DNA of 64,000 nt from Pollutimonas sp. M17 (GTDB lineage: Bacteria; Pseudomonadota; Gammaproteobacteria; Burkholderiales; Burkholderiaceae_B): NCBI RefSeq assembly GCF_025836975.1, contig NZ_CP107548.1, positions 1,364,001 to 1,428,000 on the forward strand, written 5' to 3'. Both the position numbers and the translations under genes were made by a program. The notes below the pieces were generated by a model that ran no database searches, was not told the origin of the DNA, and worked only from the letters and a program-made list of their open reading frames with translations. Position 1 is the stretch's first letter; each line of letters opens with the position of its first letter. Shown here piece after piece: positions 56,964 through 64,000 of the stretch.

Positions 56964-57107
56964 ATGAAGGCCTCATGCTTTACCGGTAGCGAGATAATTG
57001 CCATCCCCAGGCAGTCTGAAGCAGCCGGCGCCAAAGCTTTGCCGAGAGCAAGCTACGAGCAGCGCTACGTTTATAAATGGCGCGCCAAGTACGGTGGCAT
57101 GGATGCT
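56964..57107 (+). pseudogene. Relic of an IS3-family (IS407-like) transposase OrfA
   Basis: The frame reads MKASCFTGSEIIAIPRQSEA then a degraded stretch and VYKWRAKYGGMDAG. IS407-type OrfA proteins begin MKKSRFTxSQIxxILKQAEA and contain FYKWRAKYGGMDAS, so both ends match at the right spacing while the middle has drifted. After GGMDA similarity ends. No OrfB is left. Confidence 0.75.
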
Positions 57108-57185
57108 GGCCTGCCATCTCAGGAGCCTATCCGGAATTTTGTGGGTGAGGCATATTATGCGAGGTAACCCGTTCAGCTTGTTACT

Positions 57186-57632
57186 TCACAGAGGATGTGT
57201 GTTTTTATTCATCCGTCTTATATGCAGAGGAGGGCCTTCAATTGTGTCCTCCCCAATGTGCGCGAATGTCCGTAAGCTGTCATGGTTGGATAACGAAATG
57301 TCCTTTAGCTCGATAACGAAGGACATGATCACGCGCTCGGCTTTCTCACCGTCATGTTCTCGACTTAGGTCTTCAATCATTTTTGATGGAAGGCCGAGTC
57401 TGCGAAGACTTTTATTGTTTCCCAACTGTACAGAAACGGCGACTGAGGGTAGATCTAGGTCAGTAAAGGATGCAGCCATGACGACAGCCTGCACAGCGAT
57501 TCGAGAAACGGTGCCCACGCCTTCAGGAATCGCAATCTCTCCCGGGTATATACCCATTAGTGAAGCCCTGCCGTCAGCCTCACGACGAACATCATCGCAA
57601 TACTGAGCAAAAAACTGAACTGTGGACTTCAT
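57186..57632 (-). CDS. Hypothetical protein, third gene of a toxin-antitoxin-like module
   Basis: A 148-residue soluble protein (MKSTVQFFAQYCDDVRREADGR...). The opening A-x-Y-C-D-D-V-R-x-E and GIYPGEI pattern recalls an uncharacterised family (DUF6941-like; low certainty). It overlaps the XRE gene start-to-stop by 4 bases, so it is expressed with the RelE-like/XRE pair. No function is proposed. Confidence 0.6.
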   Translation of the reverse strand: MKSTVQFFAQYCDDVRREADGRASLMGIYPGEIAIPEGVGTVSRIAVQAVVMAASFTDLDLPSVAVSVQLGNNKSLRRLGLPSKMIEDLSREHDGEKAERVIMSFVIELKDISLSNHDSLRTFAHIGEDTIEGPPLHIRRMNKNTHPL

Positions 57633-58111
57633 TTTTTTGTGGCCGCCTTTGTGTGTTCAAAAGAGTTGATTATCTCTTGAGTACTCACGCCCAGGGCTTG
57701 GGAAAGCTTGTGTATCGTTGACAAAGTAGGGTCTGTTTCCCCTTTCTCCAGGCGAGCAATAGCTGGCTGCTGTGTGTTCATCATGCTGGCCAATTGAGCT
57801 TGCGAAAGCCCGGCTTGCAGGCGAAGCTTTGCCAACGAGAATTCGGAATCATGCGATAGGGCATCTGCGATGCGCTGACGGGCGCGTGCCAAAGCGGCCC
57901 GCTTTGCCGGATCGCGCTCGAGTCGGCTTCGTCGGGTGTTCTGCTTGCTGGAATTTTCAACGTATGCTGATACAAACGAATCATCCATAGAGACGGGCAT
58001 GATTAACGATGCATCAAGAACAACATAACCGCAGCTCTCGTCAATAGCGAGGTATGCCGAGGTTCTCGTATGCATTGCAGATACGTTGAATGAGAGGGTG
58101 GTCGCTTTCAT
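57629..58111 (-). CDS. XRE-family DNA-binding antitoxin
   Basis: A 160-residue protein. Residues 94-150 are a XRE helix-turn-helix (LRLQAGLSQAQLASMMNTQQ, PAIARLEKGETDPTLSTIHK, LSQALGVS). The N-terminal part (SKQNTRRSRLERDPAKRAAL ARARQRI) is common in HigA/RelB-like partners. It overlaps the toxin gene by 71 bases if the first ATG is used; that ATG has GGGAA about 9 bases upstream. Later ATGs (58000, 57988) lack a Shine-Dalgarno. Confidence 0.78.
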   Translation of the reverse strand: MKATTLSFNVSAMHTRTSAYLAIDESCGYVVLDASLIMPVSMDDSFVSAYVENSSKQNTRRSRLERDPAKRAALARARQRIADALSHDSEFSLAKLRLQAGLSQAQLASMMNTQQPAIARLEKGETDPTLSTIHKLSQALGVSTQEIINSFEHTKAATKK

Positions 58112-58448
58112 AGTTAATTTCCCGAGCCATTATCGCTAAGATGTGATAAATGTCCTTTTGAGGATGATGTCCATAAAGAACCCGGTAACCAATGGCGGGG
58201 CCATCCTCCGGCGTAATCTTCAGAAAATATATAGTGTATTTATTGCGCCATAATTCTTGAAATCTTTTAACCTCAAAGGAAGGTTTTCGGTTAAGGTGGG
58301 AGCCCTCAATGCAAAGGCTCTCCAGAAGTTTGGGTGAGTCTTCTAGCTGTTCAATAACTGCGTCTATCAATGCTGCGCTGTCAGCATCGGCTTCGTAAAG
58401 CGCATCAAGCTCATCTTCCGCTTCTTTTTCGAATTCTAAGATAGGCAT
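58041..58448 (-). CDS. RelE/HigB-like toxin
   Basis: A 135-residue protein (MPILEFEKEAEDELDALYEA...). The pattern RKPSFEVKRFQELWRNKYTI YFLKI and YRVLYGHHPQKDIYHILAIM is that of RelE/ParE-superfamily proteins (phage-derived Gp49-like/HigB). A family member would act on ribosome-bound mRNA. It starts the module; an inverted repeat just upstream of the ATG fits autoregulation. Confidence 0.75.
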   Translation of the reverse strand: MPILEFEKEAEDELDALYEADADSAALIDAVIEQLEDSPKLLESLCIEGSHLNRKPSFEVKRFQELWRNKYTIYFLKITPEDGPAIGYRVLYGHHPQKDIYHILAIMAREINYESDHPLIQRICNAYENLGIPRY

Positions 58449-58451
58449 TAT

Positions 58452-58467
58452 ATAACGTCTATGTTAT
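58452..58467 (-). promoter_or_regulatory. Inverted repeat at the start of the RelE-like/XRE module
   Basis: ATAAC (58452-58456) and GTTAT (58463-58467) are inverted copies 4 bases before the toxin start codon. Likely binding site for the XRE protein. Confidence 0.5.
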
Positions 58468-58667
58468 GAAAGACGGACTCTCCTGTCAAATTAATACAGA
58501 GTGTATCAAAACGGAGTGGAGGGAGCCAGGAGACTCATATAGCTCACTGTTGCGCATGCTATCAATTCGGTCATTGAGCAAAATATTCAGCTTATAGTAA
58601 GATTTTATTCAGCTTCATGTAAATTACCGAAATCCAATTAGCAGCATCCCAACACAGGGAGTCGATC

Positions 58668-59507
58668 ATGAGCAACTTTGGCGGAAGGCTGCTGTATCGC
58701 AGCCCGATACTGGGGGTTCGATCCATCATGCTGATGTTGGCCTTGTCCTTTACAGGTACGGCGGCTGCACAGACGCCGCTCAATCTGGATGTGCCTTTTG
58801 TGCCCACGCGTACGGAGGTGGTGTCCCGCATGCTGGACATGGCGCAAGTGGGGCCGTCCGACTTTCTGATCGACCTGGGTTCGGGCGATGGCCGGATTCC
58901 GGTGGCGGCCGTGCGGGACTTCGGCGCCAAGGGGGCTTTCGGGGTGGATATCGACCCCGATCGCGTGGACGAGGCGCGTGCCAGCGCCCAGCAAGAGGGC
59001 GTGGCGGACAAGGTGCGCTTCGAAGTCCAGGATCTGTTTAAGACGGATTTATCCGGTGCATCGGTGATCAGCATGTATTTGCTGCCGGATGTGAACCTGA
59101 AACTGCGTTCGGCCATTCTGGGCCTGGCGCCCGGCACCCGGATCGTATCCCATGATTTCGACATGGATGACTGGGAAAGCGACGCCCATGCCGATGTGGG
59201 TCGAAGCCGGGTCTATTTTTGGGTGGTGCCCGCCAGGGTGGATGGAAAGTGGCGGGTAAGCGGTCCCGACGGCGAGATGACGCTGGACATTGCCCAGTCT
59301 TTTCAGAAATTCGACGGCCGCGCAATGCGGGATGGTCGAGACATGGGGCCGGTAAGCGGACGGCTGCGCGGCTCGGATCTGCGCTTTGATGTCGGCGAAG
59401 GCGCTGATGCCAGGCGGTATGCGGGCCGTGTTCAGGGGGATGCGATGGTGGCGGTGGCGGCCGCCGAGCCCGGGTTCACCCAGGGCTGGCGCGCCAGGCG
59501 CCAGTAG
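58668..59507 (+). CDS. Exported SAM-dependent methyltransferase-like protein
   Basis: A 279-residue protein. Residues 1-35 look like a signal peptide (hydrophobic SIMLMLALSFTGTAAA, cleavage near AAAQ). The class I methyltransferase fold follows: FLIDLGSGDGRIPVAAVRDF (motif I), GVDIDPDRVDEARA (acidic residue after beta-2), VRFEVQDLFKTDLSGAS. The C-terminal half is unlike usual methyltransferases. SAM is not expected in the periplasm, so the substrate or export is a puzzle. The next gene is 6 bases downstream. Confidence 0.75.
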   Translation: MSNFGGRLLYRSPILGVRSIMLMLALSFTGTAAAQTPLNLDVPFVPTRTEVVSRMLDMAQVGPSDFLIDLGSGDGRIPVAAVRDFGAKGAFGVDIDPDRVDEARASAQQEGVADKVRFEVQDLFKTDLSGASVISMYLLPDVNLKLRSAILGLAPGTRIVSHDFDMDDWESDAHADVGRSRVYFWVVPARVDGKWRVSGPDGEMTLDIAQSFQKFDGRAMRDGRDMGPVSGRLRGSDLRFDVGEGADARRYAGRVQGDAMVAVAAAEPGFTQGWRARRQ

Positions 59508-59513
59508 GCGGCC

Positions 59514-60860
59514 ATGAAATCCGTCTTGCCCCATGCGGCGGCCGGCGGGCTGTCGGTCCTGGATGCCGTGGCCATGCTGGTGGGCGTGGTGGTGGGCATC
59601 GGCATCTTCGGGTTTCCGCCGCTGGTGGCGCAGCAGGCCCAGACGCCCGCTATCTATTTGGCGCTTTGGCTGGCCGGCGGGTTGATCATGCTGGTGGGCG
59701 CGCTGTGCTATGCCGAACTGGGCAGCACGTATCCGGACTCGGGCGGTGAATACCATTTTCTTGTACGGGCATGGGGCCTGCCGGTGGGAATGCTGTTCGC
59801 CTGGGCGCGGGGCACGGTCATACAAACGGGCTCGATCGCGGCAGTCGCGTTCATCTATGGTGATTATGCGCAGATCCTGATGCCGCTGGGGTCTTACGGC
59901 CCGGCGCTGCATGGGGCGATGGCGGTCATTGTCCTGACGGCGCTGAATGTGCTGGGCACCTTGCAATCCAAGCGGGTCCAGTTGCTGCTGGCGGGCGCCA
60001 CGATTGCAGCCTTGCTGCTCACCAGTCTTGCGGGCCTTATGCTGGCCGCCGATTCACCGCTTATGCCGGTGACGTCGTCTTCCGCGCCCGTCGGCAATCC
60101 GGCCGGCGCCCTGGGCCTGGGCCTGGGCATGGTGTTCGTGCTGCTGACTTACGGGGGCTGGAACGAAGCGGCGTATCTATCGGGAGAACTGCGCAATCCG
60201 GGGCGCAACATGAGCCGCGTGTTGTTGATCGGGACGCTGGTGGTGACCGCCGTCTACCTGGTGGTGAATGCGGCTTACCTGCGGATCTTCGGACTGGAGG
60301 GGCTGCGGGGCACGCAGGCGGTGGGTGCGGACTTGATGCGCCTGGTCGCCGGGCCGTGGGCGGCCGTGCTGCTTAGCTTGCTGGTGTGCTGCACCGCGCT
60401 GGGTACGATCAATGGCAGTATCTTCACGGGCGCTCGGGTGTACTGCGCACTGGGCCGCGACGTTCGGGCGTTGCGCGGCCTGGGCGCATGGAGCGATCGT
60501 GGAAAGACGCTCGCGCGGGCGCTTTTGCTGCAGGCGGCCATTACGCTGGCGCTGATTCTGTTCGGCGTGCTCAGCCAGGGCGGCATCCAGGCCATGGTGG
60601 CCTATACCGCGCCGGTATTCTGGCTATTCATGTTTTTGACCGCATGCGCGGTGATAGTGCTGCGCCGGCGGGACAGGGAAGGGGCCAGGCCTTTCCGGGT
60701 GCCCTTGTATCCGCTGACGCCCCTGGTATTCGCCTTTACCTGCCTGGCCCTGTGCTGGTCCAGCATACAGTATGCGGGCGCCGGGGCGCTGCTGGGGCTG
60801 CTGGTTCTTGCCGCAGGCCTTCCGCTGGTATGGCTGCAACGGCGGCTGGAACGGGCCTAG
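59514..60860 (+). CDS. APC-family amino acid permease
   Basis: A 448-residue protein with about 12 membrane segments. Starts with the conserved APC helix 1 motif VLDAVAMLVGVVVGIGIFGF (Gly-rich, unwound helix that binds the amino-acid backbone). The PDSGGEYHFLVRAWG segment of helix 3 also fits. Substrate cannot be read from sequence. It may be cotranscribed with the methyltransferase gene before it. Confidence 0.88.
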   Translation: MKSVLPHAAAGGLSVLDAVAMLVGVVVGIGIFGFPPLVAQQAQTPAIYLALWLAGGLIMLVGALCYAELGSTYPDSGGEYHFLVRAWGLPVGMLFAWARGTVIQTGSIAAVAFIYGDYAQILMPLGSYGPALHGAMAVIVLTALNVLGTLQSKRVQLLLAGATIAALLLTSLAGLMLAADSPLMPVTSSSAPVGNPAGALGLGLGMVFVLLTYGGWNEAAYLSGELRNPGRNMSRVLLIGTLVVTAVYLVVNAAYLRIFGLEGLRGTQAVGADLMRLVAGPWAAVLLSLLVCCTALGTINGSIFTGARVYCALGRDVRALRGLGAWSDRGKTLARALLLQAAITLALILFGVLSQGGIQAMVAYTAPVFWLFMFLTACAVIVLRRRDREGARPFRVPLYPLTPLVFAFTCLALCWSSIQYAGAGALLGLLVLAAGLPLVWLQRRLERA

Positions 60861-61102
60861 GTATTCGCCGGGCGCCGCCGGAAATCATCATTGTTCCGGC
60901 GCTGGGAATTTGGCGCCGCGAAGTAGGCTGCGCGTTGGATAGACACCTCTTGAAGCTTCATGGTGCAATCTTCTTACATCTGCGCGTTATTATCGCGTGA
61001 AAGTGGCGTTTGATTGGCTGGCGCGCTGTCTGCGTGACCGCCGCAGGCGCATGATGCTCGATGCCGAACATCCAGAAGATTTCGAACCAAGAGGAAGACA
61101 GC

Positions 61103-63007
61103 ATGGATAAGCTATATAGTGAGCGCGCTCAAGCGGCGGCCGCCGAGGATGGATCCACGCAGCAGCAACACGCCGGCGGGGCGTTGGCCGATACGCCGCC
61201 CGCCCATGTCAGGCATCAAGGGCTGATCAAGTGGGTGCGCCAGATCGCCCGCCATACGCAGCCCGACCGCATCGTCTGGTGTGACGGTTCGCAGGAAGAG
61301 TACGACCGGATGTGCGCGCAGCTGGTGGCCAATGGCACCATGCGCCGGCTCGATGCCAAGAAGCGTCCCAATTCTTATCTGGCCTGGTCCGACCCGTCCG
61401 ACGTCGCCCGGGTGGAAGACCGCACGTTTATTTGCTCCGAGCGCGAGGAGGACGCGGGCCCGACCAACAACTGGATGGCGCCGGAGAAGATGCGTCAGAC
61501 GCTGGACGGCCTGTTTGCGGGGTGCATGCGCGGGCGCACGTTGTATGTGGTTCCTTTTTCCATGGGGCCATTGGGCTCGCCCATATCGCACTTGGGCATC
61601 GAGCTGACCGACAGCCCCTACGTGGTTGCGAACATGCGCATCATGACGCGCATGGGCAAGAAGGTGTACGACCTGCTCGGCGACAAGGGCGATTTCGTGC
61701 CCTGCGTGCATTCCGTGGGCAAGCCGCTGGCGTCGGGCGAGGCTGATGTTCCTTGGCCTTGCAACGACACCAAGTACATCGTGCATTTTCCCGAAAGCCG
61801 GGAAATATGGAGTTTCGGTTCCGGCTACGGGGGCAACGCCTTGCTGGGCAAGAAGTGCTTCGCCTTGCGGATTGCCTCGACCATGGGGCGGGACGAGGGC
61901 TGGCTGGCGGAACACATGCTTATCCTGGGCGTGCAGTCGCCCGAGGGCCGCAAGTACCACATCGGCGCGGCATTCCCTTCGGCATGCGGCAAGACCAATT
62001 TCGCCATGGTGATTCCTCCCGCCCAGTTCGATGGATGGAAGGTTACGACGGTGGGCGACGACATCGCCTGGATCAAGCCCGGGCCCGACGGCCGCCTTCG
62101 GGCCATCAACCCCGAGGCGGGCTACTTCGGCGTGGCGCCCGGCACCAGCGAGAAGACGAACTACAACGCCATGGCGACGCTGCGGGAAAACGTCATCTTC
62201 ACCAATGTCGCCCTGACGGACGATGGCGATGTGTGGTGGGAGGGCATGAGCTCTGAAGCACCGGCGCACCTGACCGATTGGCAGGGCCGGGACTGGACTC
62301 CCGAGATCGCCCGGGAAACCGGACGCAAGGCGGCTCATCCGAATGCGCGCTTTACCGCTCCGGCTTCCCAGTGCCCGTCCATCGACCCGGAGTGGGAGAA
62401 TCCTGAAGGAGTGGTGATGGACGCCTTCCTGTTCGGCGGCCGGCGATCCGATACCGTCCCGCTGGTGACCGAGGCACGCAACTGGGCCGAGGGCGTTTAC
62501 ATGGCGGCCACCATGGGTTCGGAGACCACGGCGGCGGCAGCCGGCAAGCAGGGGGTGGTGCGGCGCGACCCTTTCGCCATGCTGCCGTTTTGCGGTTACA
62601 ACATGGGCGATTATTTCGCGCATTGGCTCAGCCTGGGATCCGGCCTGGAACGCCTGGGCGTGACGCCCCCACGCATCTATTGCGTGAACTGGTTCCGCAA
62701 GGACGCCGACGGCAAGTTCATCTGGCCTGGCTTTGCCGACAATGTGCGGGTGCTCAAATGGATTATCGGCCGGCTGGAAGGCGGCGCCCAGGGCGAGGAG
62801 GGCTTCTTCGGCATCTCGCCGCAGTTTCAGGACATGGACTGGGCCGGCCTGCCGCTGGACGATGCGCAATTCGAGCAACTGATGATTTGCGATGCCGAAG
62901 CCTGGCGCAGGGAGCTGGAACTGCACGACGAGCTGTTCGCCCGCATGGAGGGCACGCTGCCCGAAGCGCTGCGCCGGGTCCGGCATGAGTGGGCGCAGGC
63001 GCTGTAG
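61103..63007 (+). CDS. pckG: Phosphoenolpyruvate carboxykinase (GTP)
   Basis: A 634-residue enzyme of GTP-type PEPCK. Motifs: [20 protein letters not shown] (P-loop with the mobile-loop Cys), [20 protein letters not shown] (metal site), [19 protein letters not shown]. It converts oxaloacetate to PEP in gluconeogenesis. The ATG at 61103 follows AAGAGGAAGACAGC; an in-frame ATG at 61061 lacks such a site. Monocistronic. GTP-type PckG is common in beta-proteobacteria. Confidence 0.97.
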   Translation: MDKLYSERAQAAAAEDGSTQQQHAGGALADTPPAHVRHQGLIKWVRQIARHTQPDRIVWCDGSQEEYDRMCAQLVANGTMRRLDAKKRPNSYLAWSDPSDVARVEDRTFICSEREEDAGPTNNWMAPEKMRQTLDGLFAGCMRGRTLYVVPFSMGPLGSPISHLGIELTDSPYVVANMRIMTRMGKKVYDLLGDKGDFVPCVHSVGKPLASGEADVPWPCNDTKYIVHFPESREIWSFGSGYGGNALLGKKCFALRIASTMGRDEGWLAEHMLILGVQSPEGRKYHIGAAFPSACGKTNFAMVIPPAQFDGWKVTTVGDDIAWIKPGPDGRLRAINPEAGYFGVAPGTSEKTNYNAMATLRENVIFTNVALTDDGDVWWEGMSSEAPAHLTDWQGRDWTPEIARETGRKAAHPNARFTAPASQCPSIDPEWENPEGVVMDAFLFGGRRSDTVPLVTEARNWAEGVYMAATMGSETTAAAAGKQGVVRRDPFAMLPFCGYNMGDYFAHWLSLGSGLERLGVTPPRIYCVNWFRKDADGKFIWPGFADNVRVLKWIIGRLEGGAQGEEGFFGISPQFQDMDWAGLPLDDAQFEQLMICDAEAWRRELELHDELFARMEGTLPEALRRVRHEWAQAL

Positions 63008-63014
63008 ATGATGG

Positions 63015-63425
63015 TTACGTGACCATGGCGACATTCAGTCCGTGGACGCGTTCAAATGCCGGGTCGCCTGTCAGTAGCAGGTGATCCGCGCCCAATTGCA
63101 GGCAACTGGCCGCCTGCAGGGCATCCGGCGTGCGAAGCCCGTGGCGCACTCGAATTGCGGCAGCCAGTTCCACGACTTGGCGGTTCAACTCGACCCATAC
63201 GATATCCTGGCGAGCGAAGAATGCATCGTACCGGGCCAATACATCGAGATCATTGCTCTTCATTGGTCCGACACGGCATTCCGGCCAGGACAGCCGGCTG
63301 ATGGCCGCTTGGGCATCTGGGTGAGCTTGCGATAGTGCGGCAAGCTGACCGCGCACCCGTGCCGCGAACGGCTCTTTGCCTTCAATCAGATAGATCAGGG
63401 TGCAGGCATCGAAGAACGCAATCAC
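63015..63425 (-). CDS. PIN-domain toxin
   Basis: A 136-residue PIN RNase: MIAFFDACTLIYLIEGKEP (Asp6), WPECRVGP (Glu), and LRTPDALQAASCLQLGADHL LLTGD (two acidic residues). It overlaps the antitoxin by 4 bases and ends 7 bases after the pckG stop on the opposite strand. Different PIN subfamily from the 37803 protein. Confidence 0.88.
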   Translation of the reverse strand: MIAFFDACTLIYLIEGKEPFAARVRGQLAALSQAHPDAQAAISRLSWPECRVGPMKSNDLDVLARYDAFFARQDIVWVELNRQVVELAAAIRVRHGLRTPDALQAASCLQLGADHLLLTGDPAFERVHGLNVAMVT

Positions 63426-63691
63426 CAGTCGCGCTCTTCAGCCAGCTTGGCATCGATCTCGGCCTTTTCGCGTGAGCCCGCAGACGGCTGCGTCAACAAC
63501 CACTGCAACGCGGTCATTTCAGAGCCGGCTTGTGGCTGTTCGCCAACAAGGCGCTGGTATTCCTCTTCGGACAACACAACGGCGGCTGACTTGTTGCGCT
63601 TGATGATATGGACTGGACCTCGACGCAAGCCTTCATCGATCGCGGCCATGCCGCGGCGCTTGATCTCGGCGACCGTCACCGTATTATGCAT
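63422..63691 (-). CDS. Phd/YefM-family antitoxin
   Basis: An 89-residue antitoxin: MHNTVTVAEIKRRGMAAIDE (Phd N-terminal DNA-binding fold), GPVHIIKRNKSAAVVLSEEE YQRL. The frame runs on to 63886, but the ATG at 63691 gives the family start, follows GGAGGCCTTAT, and leaves two palindromes just upstream. The C-terminal tail is charged and would bind the toxin. Confidence 0.9.
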   Translation of the reverse strand: MHNTVTVAEIKRRGMAAIDEGLRRGPVHIIKRNKSAAVVLSEEEYQRLVGEQPQAGSEMTALQWLLTQPSAGSREKAEIDAKLAEERDW

Positions 63692-63705
63692 ATAAGGCCT
63701 CCAAA

Positions 63706-63747
63706 TCAGTACTGAATCTATATAAATGATATCAATTTCAGTACTGA
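63706..63747 (-). promoter_or_regulatory. Paired palindromic operators of the PIN/Phd module
   Basis: The perfect 10-bp palindrome TCAGTACTGA occurs at 63706-63715 and 63738-63747, 32 bp apart (about three DNA turns), with an AT-rich core between. This fits cooperative binding of antitoxin dimers over the promoter. Confidence 0.8.
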
Positions 63748-63764
63748 GGGGCAATCCTTCCGCT

Positions 63765-64000
63765 TCAATTTCCGGAATAGGCCAGGGCGGGCTTGCCATG
63801 CCGTCCAGGATCGCGGCCGACCCCGCTTTGAGGCAACGCGGGTTCGGCTGCCGGCCTTCCCGTTTGAGCGGCAGCGACGGAGCCAACCTGCTTCCCCGTA
63901 TTCAGTACTTCTATCGCCTGCCGCAGGCCGCCGGCTTCGCCGGTCAGTGCCCGTACGGTGTTGCCCAGGTCCTGGACCAGGGCGGCGTTTTGATGGGTGA
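63765..64000 (-). CDS. C-terminal end of a fourth chemoreceptor (partial)
   Basis: An open frame enters from the right edge and stops at 63765. It reads HQNAALVQDLGNTVRALTGE AGGLRQAIEVLNTGKQVG..., the end of a methyl-accepting domain (the NAALV motif and methylation-helix tail). The rest is a Pro/Ala tail without a docking pentapeptide. It has no start codon inside the window. The TA promoter region lies just beyond its stop. Confidence 0.85.
   Translation of the reverse strand, partial: THQNAALVQDLGNTVRALTGEAGGLRQAIEVLNTGKQVGSVAAAQTGRPAAEPALPQSGVGRDPGRHGKPALAYSGN

Noticed and set aside
60866-60905. Hairpin (CGCCGGAA/TTCCGGCG) after the permease gene
   Set aside because: An 8-bp stem but no T run; too weak to call a terminator.
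61112-63034. A 640-codon minus-strand open frame
   Set aside because: Antisense of pckG, with no family resemblance.
1-64000. tRNA, rRNA and CRISPR arrays
   Set aside because: No cloverleaf, rRNA core sequence or regularly spaced repeat was seen on either strand.

Overview
The window is a GC-rich betaproteobacterial chromosome segment. The gene content and order (flgN-flgM-flgA / flgB-L, fliR-to-fliF in reverse, fliE, an FlhB-like gene, a second FliK-like gene, fliT-S-D, flaG, fliA, GTP-type PEP carboxykinase) fit Alcaligenaceae (Bordetella/Achromobacter/Pusillimonas-like). The genus is inference. No rRNA, tRNA or CRISPR was seen.

Region 1 (0-35.2 kb) is an almost complete flagellar regulon: flgN-flgM and flgA on the minus strand, flgBCDEFGHIJ and flgKL on the plus strand, two chemoreceptors with a lipoprotein between them, a MazEF-type toxin-antitoxin pair, then fliR-Q-P-O-N-M-L-K-J-I-H-G-F on the minus strand, fliE, an FlhB C-terminal-domain gene, a second FliK-like gene, fliT-fliS-fliD, flaG and fliA. 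Four good matches to a sigma-28 promoter (TAAA-N15-GCCG followed by TTAA or TAAA) lie before flgM, flgK, flaG and fliC, with a weaker one before fliD. FliA made here would therefore drive its own anti-sigma factor, the hook-filament junction proteins and the filament.

Region 2 (35.2-40.6 kb) holds a hemerythrin gene behind an NsrR-like operator, a third chemoreceptor, a VapBC pair and a UDP-glucose 6-dehydrogenase gene carrying two compensating frameshifts.

Region 3 (40.6-53.6 kb) is the most unusual part: flagellin fliC, then a lower-GC island that probably makes and attaches a flagellin glycan. It encodes a methyltransferase, a 1165-residue fusion of a paralogous methyltransferase with TPRs and a GT41 (OGT/SPINDLY-like) glycosyltransferase, a short-chain dehydrogenase/epimerase, a sugar C-methyltransferase, a CmcI-like enzyme, a 3,5-epimerase, CDP-glucose 4,6-dehydratase and glucose-1-phosphate cytidylyltransferase. 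The far border carries a roughly 150-bp decayed copy of the 3' end of a flagellin gene, so the island lies between a whole flagellin gene and a flagellin relic.

Region 4 (53.6-64 kb) contains a complete IS66-family element with exact ends, an 8-bp target duplication and a passenger gene; an IS3-type transposase relic; a RelE-like/XRE/unknown three-gene module; an exported methyltransferase; an APC permease; pckG; a PIN/Phd-type toxin-antitoxin pair with paired palindromic operators; and the 3' end of another chemoreceptor gene running off the right edge.
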